Below the pieces are notes generated by a model. It worked only from the letters and a program-made list of their open reading frames with translations. It was not told the origin of the DNA and ran no database searches. This document shows, one piece after another, positions 12,801-24,800 of a stretch of 64,000 bases of DNA (position 1 is the stretch's first letter; every line of letters begins with the position of its first letter). The position numbers and the translations under genes are program-made. The DNA comes from Chrysaora quinquecirrha. Taxonomy: Eukaryota; Cnidaria; Scyphozoa; Semaeostomeae; Pelagiidae. Where the stretch lies: positions 5,182,415 to 5,246,414 of the forward strand of contig JACTAT010000006.1 of assembly GCA_014526335.1 (NCBI GenBank), read 5' to 3'.

Positions 12801-15800
12801 AAAAAATAGTTTAAAAAAATGAACAGCATAATGATTCCGCAACGGACACAGAAAGGGTAAAGCAAAGAAATGAATGGCAAAGCACAATAGGCACATGATA
12901 CAGAAAAGCAAAATTGTGTTCCGTTGATAGATTCTTTGCCTTTATTTTTGAATAGCGAATCAACGTGCAATACTAAGATCGACCATGAGGTTAAGCCTAC
13001 GATGAACTACGATGGTTGGTTTGGGAAAAGAATAGGCTCCACGAACTATCGACAAGTGAAGTACCTGCAAGTATAAAGTATAAAAAGCCACCACGAGAAA
13101 TAAAAGCCACAAGTTTAAAAGCCTTAAGCCAAAAATTGTCGAGGAGAAATTTTATGAAGTGAATTAATATTCATTTATGCACCCAGGCACCCAGAGAGAC
13201 ATTCTAATGCAGAAATGGTTAAGACATTGCATTCTTTCTCAATAGCTGGCACAATATCTCTTTCTATATTTGCAGCGTTAGCTACAAGGCTAACTTTCAA
13301 AAGGGGAGATAAACAAATAAATGTGACGTGGATTTTTCTTTGTATAGCTAGAATTATTTACAAAGGAAAAACTTTGAAAAAATCTCCATACATAGCACTG
13401 AAGGACTCTAACATGCAAGAAGATAGTAACTAACCTGTCCCTCTCGCGCTTCAAAGGTGTTGAGGAATTGATGATAAGATATGTAACCATTTCCATCTGG
13501 GTCAACACGGCGCATAACTTCCTTGAACTGGTCATTTGAGATTTGAAACGGAAAGGTTTTCAGGATTTTGCGAAACTCTTTTCGGTTAACACGACCATCT
13601 TTATCCTAAAATAGACCGACAAAATAATAAGATTTGAAAGGGAGACTGCAAGTTCAATAAAAATTAAAGCTTTACTATAAATGTTACATTATTCACTCAT
13701 TAAAATCCTCCTGAGCAAGCGCATGGATCACTTTGACGCCAGTTTCATCATGTGCAGAGCTCGGAAGCTATTTGAACATCTCTCCTGCCTGCATAAGTGA
13801 CTGCAAAGGCAAGCCTAGTATAGTCCAAAATACTAGCTTAGATGATTATAAATTTGAGCTACGAACGTTTTTAGGGGAACAGACAAAAGCAGGTGGAGAA
13901 TAGAAATAATAGAGCAAGGCTTACATCATCGAATACTAAAAAAGCCTTCTTTATTGAAGAGTAACTGTTGGCAATGTGATTTCTAAGAAGGGTCCAAACG
14001 TCTTTCATTTCCAATGGTGATTCAGCTTCCCTTATTGGGTTCACTCTAAAAAATAATCATAGAAGTTAAAGAGAGCTCTTTCAGGCTTTTCCCAATCAAC
14101 TGGACTTATATTAGTCTCTTGCCTCCTCTGGAATACAAATCTCCTCTAGAAGAAGAATACCAGCTATAGAAGCAATATCTTTTGAATGAAATGGAATGTA
14201 ATTTTGTCTTTTAGCCTTCAAGTGGCACAATAATCTTTGTAATGCCTTTACCAGAATCCCTTGCCCAAAAGTGAATCAGCTTAATCCGCTAGCAGGTTCT
14301 TATATCAAACCAAAAGCTTCTTCCATAGAATACTGACTATTCAGAATAAAATACATGTATCCCCAACTATAGCCATAACTATATTGTCACTCTCATATGG
14401 GCTATAGCCAGAATTATGATGTCACTCTAATATGATGTTTCATTACGTTTTTACAGTAGCTGTCAAAATTAGAACCTTAAATTTCAATAACTGTATACTT
14501 GGAAAGAATATGCAGAAATGCTTACTTGTGACTTGGTTTAATAGGAATAGTCTGTCCGTTTCCTTCTTGTCCCAAATGTTTGAATTTGTCCAGAAAATGT
14601 TCATATGCAATTTTATGAGTTGCACGTACTCCACATCTGAAAATGAAAATAAAACCAAAAATCAAAAATCTTTCAAATAATTTAATCAGTCTTGCTGAAT
14701 TTTCATGATTAATCTTTTGGCCATATTTGTTGCCTTTCGTACTAAGACTGCATATCCCAAGACCATAAAAGGCACAAACTGAATAACCAAGATGAACATC
14801 GAAAATCTTTTATCTCTTTCAAAACAACAAGCTATTTGAAATAGCACAACTAGCAAAATGACACCAAAATATCTATAAAAGACGCATTTTGTGACACCAC
14901 GTTGTACGGGGAATGACAACAAACAAATGGCTTGAAAACCCACAAAAGATGTGACAGATTTGCTTTGGTGCTAAAAAGTTTTTTTTCAATTGCCTTTTCT
15001 GCACTATACTTCTTAATCATCTGTATGGCCCTGGCCAAACGATCGAACAATGTTGTTCAAATATCTTAAGTTTGCTGCACAAGCAATGCTTGGCAGAATT
15101 CGTTGAGCAATATTTCTGAAAACTTCAAAAAGGTTTCCAAAAGTCACAGTAAAATGTTTGACGCGCAATGAATGTTTGGCGACGTTGCCAAACAGTAAAA
15201 CATTTTGTTTGAGAAGTAAATTCCAAATGATTGACCAACATTGTTTTATCGTTTGCCGCGGCCTATATTTAATCAAGAACAATTATTTGCTTTTGAACGA
15301 AACATGGGATAGAATACACATAAAGATTTTCTACCTTTCCATAAGTTGCGAAAACATTTGGTCGGACATTGGGAAAACGAAGTTGATCAAGACTCTTTTA
15401 AGTTCATCCAGTGTTATGAAGCCGTCTCTCTTTTTATCGAATGCAACAAATGCTCTTTTGACGTCAGGAAATTTCAATATCATCTGAAAAAATAGTACAT
15501 AGTTTTATATAAATACATTAAGCAAAGTATATAGTACAGTAAACAACTTTGCCATTCATGTAAAGAAACACTTCCATGCAAATTCATTTTTAATAAGATC
15601 CCAAGTATAAGAAACTCTAGAAGCCTTATTCCTGAAAAGGATTAAACTGTGTGTGCTATTAGAATTAATACAACATATTAACAAAAGTTAACCTTGCCTT
15701 AATACACAAGTTTTGAAGTAAGTTTTTTCATGAGTGCATTCTCCGGGGGGGGGGCACTGCCTTATTTAGGTGGATGGCTATGTGCCCCGCATATGGGTGA

Positions 15801-18800
15801 GGTTTGTTAAAAAATTACTTACAAGTGGGTCTAACTTATGCAGAAAATACCCGAGAAAGTGGATACAGAGCCCCTCTATAGAACCAAATTTCCTTTACAC
15901 TTGATACAAAATATGCATTCTCAAATAAAGAAACTGGATGGCTTTGACAATACCTTAAAGGTGGGTTGCTTAAAATTCGTGGGCATCCCAGTGCATTTTA
16001 GGATCAAGTATACCCGCCCCCTCCTCGGGTGTATTCTTCATGAAAAGGCTTTTGCAATAAAACTCAAACTACCTACATATGCATGTATGAGGAATATAAA
16101 ATATTGTCAATATACAACTAGATTCGTGACGAACCTTTTCTCTGAACTTTTTCTCCACTTGTGGCAACGTAAGTCCAACGAGAGTATCAGAATTCCCAGA
16201 AAAGGAAGAAAGTGTCTCTTGCTCTCTACTCTTAGATGGTCGATCAAGAAATACTAGAAGGAAATAATGACAAATCAACTAGAATAACGTAACGTTAGTC
16301 GATAGGACACAGTAAGACGAAGGTGGTGAAGGTGAAATGGTGATTTAGCGCCAGTCGCTAGGATCTCAGTAATAGGTGAACTAATCGAGACTTCGACCCT
16401 GGCTGTGACGCTAACGTAGCAAGGACTCGAACCCCGACCTCGATGAGCTTCTGACATAACGAGTCATGCTGGATTAGACCACGACGCCACAGCTAAAGGG
16501 CTGAAATGGCTCAAACAATAAAAGGCTGAAATGAAACGATGCATTAGAGCCTATTAACTGCAAAAATAAAACAAATAGTTAATTAATCTTGCTATAACGT
16601 GCTTCGGCTATAACGCATTAAACAAGTTACGCTGTTATAGCTAACCCATTTTTCACTTTTTAAATCCAGATTTTATTCTCACAAAATCTTCACGAAACGC
16701 AGGCTACACGAAAAATGCCTAAAGACTAATAAGCAGCTGTTTCTGAAATGCTTTGATTAAACTGATACGTATAGGATTATACATTCTACACATAGGGGGA
16801 GGGTTTGGGTCAGATTTTGGGTGCATTAGATCAGGTGATTGAAAGAAACCATGACAACTAAAGTACCAACAAGATTAGTGATTTTAACCTGATGTAGGCG
16901 CTGCCCAAACAATCAAACATAGTTTGAAAGACATTGATTTGAGATTTGCTATCAAGCAAAAATAGTTTCAAAGATTGGACACGTCGTAAAAACATTGCTG
17001 GTCCAACATTTTGCTTGATGCAAGGTTTTGATGAAAGGTTTTGGACTCGAAACAAATTTTGCTTATTATTGCTTTTCTAGCAATGTTTTGTGACGTGTCC
17101 AAACCTTCAAACATCGCTTAATGGGAGCAAATTTCAAATGTTTGATAAGCAATGTTTGATCGCTTGGCAAGGGCCTTAGGAATACTTACATGACCCTTGC
17201 GATGAAGAAAATACACTATCGTCATAACTGAAGAAATTCAATGCGCTTTCAGATTTAGATATATTCCTTTTTCCTTTCAGACTACTAGCCTGGTCACTTC
17301 TTTGAGTGATCGGTGGAATGACAGGATATTTCATCGAGCCTGCACTCCAAGAGGCGCCTTTTTTCTTACCAAAGTCATCGTTATAGCTGGTCGTATAGAC
17401 GTTCTTTTTTGAATCGAGGGAGTGATTCAAGTTGAGAATGTTTCTTTCTGAGTATCTCTTGTGCGTGGACTTGAAAGATGAAGACTTTGAAGCAGGCATG
17501 ATGCGTTGTTTTGTCTTATCCTTATTCCTTACGTATCAATGCTTGAAACGCAGGGTTATAAATGCAAAACTAGATCCAACTGCAAATGTTATAGAGTTGA
17601 CAGTAAGCTGTATTTCTTTGGCGATAACTGAGAACAGAATGAACTGAGTTTCCAATACTCCAATTCGCCCTGCTCGTTTGTATCTACTTGACGAGTACTG
17701 AGCAATCAAGTGTAAGACTCCGAAATCACTTGAATCAGTGACTGAAGAAATTTGTTGATAGAACTTCAAACATATATCTCACTTCAGACTAATACATATA
17801 TGTTCCCAAGACATACACTTTAATTTGATAAGACTTCAACAATTCATCTATTCTGGTTCGGTTGATAACAAATCTGAAAATACAATTGCTGCAGGTGAAA
17901 TAAGCTGCTGTTTTTGAAAGAGGTAATTTTTATGACTTTCTCTTTCTCGATTTTTGTTAACGTGTTGCTATGGTATCCCAATGCAATATACGTAACGACT
18001 TCAGGTGTTAGAGTAACCACTAGAATAATCCAAGCAAGTACATTAAAATACAAAGCACAGGCCTCAACCTAACACTTTATTGCAGACTTTTGCTACCCAG
18101 AACAATCGGATAACCATTTCGAATGGTTAATAGCCACACGTGTGAACAGCTCGTGAAATTCTCTTTGAAGCTCGTGACGATGATGGATTTGAAGTCTTTA
18201 ATTGTGCATAAGATATGATCACTTTTTATAAATTTTTAAATAGGGTACGTATATATTTGCTAGAAGAAAAAAGTCTGTAATTTTCAATGCTTTTCCACAC
18301 GACTTTTGTAAAATCTTGATGCTGCGAGTTTGGGGACCTGTATCCACAATTTACTGTGATCACAACTTACTCGCAACCGCCAGAAAAAACTTACTATCAC
18401 CACGGCAACAGGCAGCTCAAGTAAACATTTGGCAGTTTGGTAAAGAGTGCAAGACGCTGCCTCGCACAGAAACTGCAATACCAAGTACCAGATAAAGCAA
18501 TACTATATTGCAAGTAGGGTATATGTCGAATTCTATGTGTTTCGAAAACCACAAAAGTCACTGATAAACCAGCGTTAGACTTGAGTCTTTAGAACAAATT
18601 CCCAGTAGATAGGGTACCAGTATATGCGGTGCAACAATAAATAACTTTAGTTGATATGATGGGGCAGAGCATCCAAAAGACAAATAATAATCAGAAACCA
18701 AATAGTGTTTTCTTCAAGAAACTTGTGTTCCTTTTGCCATGAGGTATAATCTTAATAATATCACCAACTCTCCATATTTCAGTCTTCAAGTAGCCTTGCA

Positions 18801-21800
18801 CTTTCCAATCTATATCAATTTTACCTGTTTTGTGCTCGTTGGTTGTACAGTAGCTTTTCAAATCGAATGAACATCTCTCCGTTCAAAAGGCGAAAGCAGG
18901 AGTCTTGTTTACGGTCTTGTCATTCCCACGCATGATTGTCAGAAAATACTTTGAAATCCTAAGAAAACCATACCAATCTTTCACATTAGATTTTACTGAT
19001 TGAGATAATAAGGCCATAATACGACTTGGCCACATGTTTATGTAGACAAAGCTTCAATCAAAGATTATCCACAGAGTTTTGATAAAGTAACATCACGGAA
19101 CAAGAATGGCTCACAGCAAGTGAATAGTTTTGATAGAAAAATGTCAGAAGGTAGGAAACATCAAGCGCCCCATGATCGCTATGGTAATTAACCAAACAGA
19201 AAGTCTCAGAAGATGGTTGTGTTTTATCAGAAGTAGAATTAGAAGTCTTCTAATTTTGAATGGCAATTTGCACGTTCGTTGAAACAATGTTTGATTGCCA
19301 CAAATAAAAAAAAATTGTACTTTTGTTAAGAATTGTATAGCAAAGATTATCACCCAATCAAACGTGCTGAATTTATTCTTTCATGTGTGTAGAGAGGTTT
19401 AGGCAGTAATGATCAACTTGGGAGAAACTCCTCCATGTACTTTCTTTTGTATTTAGTTTCGTAGTTTAGTTTATTTTTAAATACTTTGTATTATACACTA
19501 TAATTGTTATCAGGTTAGAGGCCATTTTGGCCTAGATACCTTGTTTACAAAGAAACAAACATACGGTACTGTATATGTGGAAAAGCTAAAGCGTGGGCTA
19601 CAGCCTGGTTCCCAAACTATTTTTTCTTTTAGATTAATTACACTCTTGCTTTTAAATATCTATTGTTTAGTTATTAAGTTAGGCTGCTTACTAAACTACT
19701 AAGATATAAATGTGAATACAAGAGTGTAAATATAAATTAACAGGGAAATTCAGGAAATGTATGTTAAATAAATGAATGAATGAATGAATGAGTGAATGAG
19801 TAAGGACAGTAAGCAAAGAGACCATTAAATTAATAAATAAATTATGATTATTTACTACTTTCTTGCAGTACTTATGCTTATAGGCCTACCTTTACCTAAT
19901 TTCCTATTTATTTATTAAATTCATTATTTTTCTTTCTTTTACTTAAGTATTCTTTTGATAAAAATAACGAGTAATAAAAGAGAAAAATTTAAATATAAAA
20001 AGGCCGTTTAAAGGCCTTTAAAATCATTTTTTAATTTTTTCTGGAATTACAGTATGCAGTTGGTGATATTATAGAGCCATCGTGACGTTTTTTTCTAAGT
20101 CAAACTTTTATTCTTCTGCTTATTATAAGACTCTTAGAGGCCGAGAAAACAGCTGAACGAAGATCTTAAATGGATTGGAGTAAATACGTACGGTACTTTA
20201 CATCCATAAAGCCATTTCTATGACCAAAACTAGCAAACTAAAATAGACAAAAACTGGGCTCAGCCGGGAATCGAACCCGGAGCCTCTCGCACCCAAAGCG
20301 AGAATCATACCATTAGACCACTGAGCCACTTGTAAGAGCGCATGAATTATTTGCTATAAAAATAGTTTTGTTTCAAGTACAGAATATCACAGGAAAACCA
20401 GCTGAGGATTGAGGGTGTTGGAACACAGGTAGACCAATCAATGGTCATGCAACAAGAAGCAATGGCTCTGCCCAGATTTCAACGAAATTGCGAAATTACC
20501 AGCAACATTTTCCTGAAAATGTTACGCTCCTCCGGGCTTCCCTAAATTTCCTATAAAGAATGTGAAATTTAATGCAAGCATTTAGGAATATTTTAATGCA
20601 ATGCCGGAATGCCGATAAAATAAAAGGTTCCTTTTGATGGGCTGGGATTTAAACAAGCCCCTCCTCTCTTATATAAGCCCCCATCTGTTTTAAACCCCAC
20701 TAGTGCTTAGAAATTAATTAACCCCCCCCCCTGGGCTAAAAAGAGCTTTTATAAATTATAGCAAAACTTACAATGTTGCTTTCGAGGCTGTTGCTGCTCT
20801 CGTGAACGCAAATCCACTCCAAGTCTTTTCAGAAAGTCCATGTATTCGATACTGTGATTATTTCGTGTGATGTCATATTTTTGTAGCAATCTATAAGAAA
20901 ACAAAGCAGCACAGTTATTCTAAGAAGTGACCTTTAAAAGCCCAGATTCATAAAAATAGCGATTCATAAACCCCTTTATTTACACTACAACAACTACATA
21001 CTTGCGAACATGATTGCGTTGATAACAAAACTACACTCTTTTTTTAAATAAGCAACTGTTCAATAAGCAACCAGGGCTGAGATTGTGCTAAAATTTCTGG
21101 TGAAATAGCTTTCTTTATACTGTACATCCTTGCAAACTTGTCAGTTACATCGAGAAGCCAGAAAAGAGGCAAAATAAGAGGTACCAGTCATAATCAGGGG
21201 TACCAGTCATTCTGTGAGGGCTGAAATCCTAGATATGTTAAGCAACTCTTGAGGGCTGGACCAAAGTCAAGTTGCTTATTGAAAAAAAAGTGTACAGGGC
21301 CGTAGCTACGGGGGGGGTGTGGGGGGGTGTGACACCCCCCCCCCCCCAGGCAATTTGTCCGTCGGCAAATTTGAGAAGAACGGAATTTTTTGGCAATAGT
21401 AACTAAGGGCCAGAAATGATGCAAATCAAAATAAAAACAAAATAAACGTGTCGGCAAATGTCGGGAAAGCGTTCAGCACATAGCTTGCCGACGAATACTA
21501 GCATCCACTTTCCACTGCTGCCGACATGTTAGGTATCAGTAACAGTTGAAGGGTTGCTATCTGCGAGCAAATGCCGAGAGAAAGTGCTTCCATACCAGCT
21601 AATCGTATCTGCATATGCCAGTTTGCAAACCATAACAGATACAAGCGGGCAGCAGCAAACAGGATGGAGATACAATACACGGGATCGCCAAGACTGCCTA
21701 TGTCTAAAATTAGAGGTTTAGTCCTATTTCAAACTGTAAAGCGCTCTAGAGTGCATTATCAAACTAGTCTCAAATTAACAATGTATACAAGAAACAAACA

Positions 21801-24800
21801 GGCAAATGATTACAATGTTGTTGTTCAACAGCTAAAAAGGTTGTGTTTCACGGCATTTTAGAGTCCAAATTTTCAAAATTTTCCCGGGTGAGCATGCCCC
21901 CGGACCCCTCTTGTATGCATGTATTTCCCCCATTTCTTTATGATGTTCTATGATTCAAGCATAATATTCCTGGCCTGACGGTTGTGTGCAAAGCATGGGA
22001 AACAAAAAGAAATTCGCCAAGAAAAGAGCAACAGCCAAGCCACACCCATCTCTAAAAAGCCACGCCCATTTTGTCGGCAAAATACCGAGCTACACCTCCC
22101 AGTCGTTGAGTCCTAGCGACGGCCCTGATTAAGTGTACGTCAGTTAAACCCATAGAGATATGATTAAATCAAGAGACAATGTTGGAAGGCCCAGGCTTCA
22201 AATCTACATATATTAAAAATCTTACTTTTCGAAGTAAAAGTCGGACATTTTGAAACAGCAGCTTTCAAGCACTCTCTTCAATTCATTTCTTTGGATATGA
22301 CCATCTCGGTTATAGTCGAATAATCGAACTGCTTTCAAGAAATTCAGCAAACTTGAATTGAGCTAAAGAGATAAAAAAAGCTCCAAAAGTGATTTGAGAA
22401 GAGATGAACAACTAAGATCACAACAGATCATGAGAAATGATTATATTTAATGTATTCTCAAGAAACAGGCCGGTCAGCGTACCAGCCTTTGTTGCACGAG
22501 CAAGGAACCCAATTTACGGTCGGTGATTCCGATTTGCAAAGCAAATTTCGGCCGGCACACCTGGCAATGACGACCGGAGTGGTCGACTGCGAAATAAAAT
22601 AATCAAAAACTCATAGAATCAAAAAACAATAACTAGAGGGATAGGGAGGGAGGGAGAAATTTTGTGAATCAAGACCAGTTATCTTATCGGTGGTTGAATT
22701 CGAATGAACCTCACTTCGAGAAAACACTGCTAAATATGTAGAAGGATTTCCTGGAGATCAGCCAGATTCCATAGGGATTTCTAGACAGACAGGCTTTTAT
22801 ACAGGAAACCTCACAGATACTTACAGCGAGTGGCACGTTAACGGTTAGCCTTAATCATCCCCTGACCTCCTTTGACCTGGAAGGCATCCAGCATCATACT
22901 TATACCGACAACAACGGGGTTAGAGAAGAAGAAAAAACATTGCAAGGCCCCCTGTTCATTCAAAATTAAGTTGAGCCTACTTTCTTAGCACATTTATAAC
23001 AGTTTCTTTCTCCATTAACGGTGCTTAAATTAGAAATTTAACCATCATTAAAACTCCCAGGGGGGTAACCTTCAATACGGGGGGGTCCATGCCAATATTT
23101 GGGGTCCGAAATCTTAAGCTTATTCAATATTTGGGGTTTGTGAATTATAACATGGACAAAAATTCACTATTTAGGCTCCACAAATCTGACGGAAGAACCT
23201 TGCGATTTGGTGCGATTCATTACAATGACCCATGCAACTGCCAAGAGCTTATGAATTGTAAATTGTCATGCAACTGATGGCTAAACCTGAGAAAACACTT
23301 TAGGTGTCCAAAAATAGATATCAATATTTGGGGTCTCCAAAACATTAAACTCAATATTTGGGGGTCTGCAAGGAAAAAGTGGCATGGACCCCTCGTATTG
23401 AAAGTTAATGAGTACCCCCCTGGGTTAAAACTCTTAAGAACAACTCCATTACACGTTAATGCAACAGTGAGAAGAATGTGTATGGTGATTAGTATTCCCC
23501 ACATTGATGGTAGCACTAGCATTTATGAAGAGATCTATTTTTCTTTTTCTACGGCTGCTTACTCAATTAGGTGCAGTAGTTTCTCTGTATTTGACAATGA
23601 GTCCGACCAAAGTCTATAAGCTTAACTAATTCTGCCTATAAAATACGCTACATGATGCAACTGCATTCATCCAAACATATATTAATCTGTCGGGGACTTG
23701 CTGCCTTTGTAAGGAGGATTAGTTTGAGGGGACAGCCAACACGAAAAAATTTGGTAGCTAAGTTTTTCTTCTTGAAGCGCCATAACTCATCTCTGGCAAG
23801 CCATGACTGTCAGTTATAAAAGGCAAATAACGAAAAACATTTTTTGTACCTTGATTCTTAGCCGGCTCTCCAATTCCTCGAAAGATTCTTGACGTTGCTC
23901 ACCAGTTCTACAGTAAAAAAGCATGTCTGTCAATAATTGCCAAAGAGATGCTACAAAGGGCAATTATATTTGGCACTTATCGATTCTGAAGCACGAGATT
24001 CAGTCTGGTACAACATGTTAGCACGGCAATTCACCAAAGTTTTCAATACTGTGGTGTGTTTTCAAATGCACAAAAACCGAACCTTTCGTGAAGACATGTT
24101 TCAAAAAGTCCTCCCTTTACATTTTATTTGTGTGCTCTTTTCTTTCCGATCTGGTAGGTCTTAGATTTCTTACGTTAACTTTTGTCTTCTAAGGGCAGCC
24201 GAAATTAGTATTCTTGTAAAGTACTTGTAAAGTACTTGCTTGCAAGCAACTAGGGGCAAACCAGATGGAATAAAGAAATTGCAGCCGTGCAGTGCTAGAA
24301 AAATTAGCTACTATTGCGTTCTTTTTCGCTCAACTTGGTTAAGACTGACGGTTTTGCTTTTAGATCAAAGCTAGATAAATTGATACAATATCAGATCCAT
24401 AAAATAGTTCAAAGAGCTCAACAGCCGAAAAGGGTTATAAGTTCCTTTTAGATTGTTTTGAAGCTTCGGAGTAAAGTATTACGCAAAACTGTGTTCAAAC
24501 GATGGCAGTGGTTGAGTAAATCACCCCCTAAAGGACTAAAGGATCCAACAAAGACTTCGACACCACACCAGGACATTTAAATTAACTCTATTGGTCTTCC
24601 ATCTTTATCTAGCAAGCTGATTGTTGTGGAAAACACGATGGCGATTCAGATTAGCATTTTCTGATTAGTCAGTCTGATCCGCTGAGGAATATAATAAATT
24701 CCGCCTTGGAAAATTGTTTCCATCTGTTTCTGACGTTTATAATCTGAGGAGTATCAGACGAAAAAATATTTTTCGTTTGTCCTACGATTCGGCTGTTTAT

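Noticed and set aside
15838..16257. 139-residue plus-strand frame
   Set aside because: It overlaps an EFCAB6 exon on the other strand and a G/C-run repeat; no coding signature.
18835..18905. Possible extra EFCAB6 half-module ([11 protein letters not shown] with a following GTAAAA)
   Set aside because: No acceptor or matching phase, and the neighbouring EF pair is already complete.
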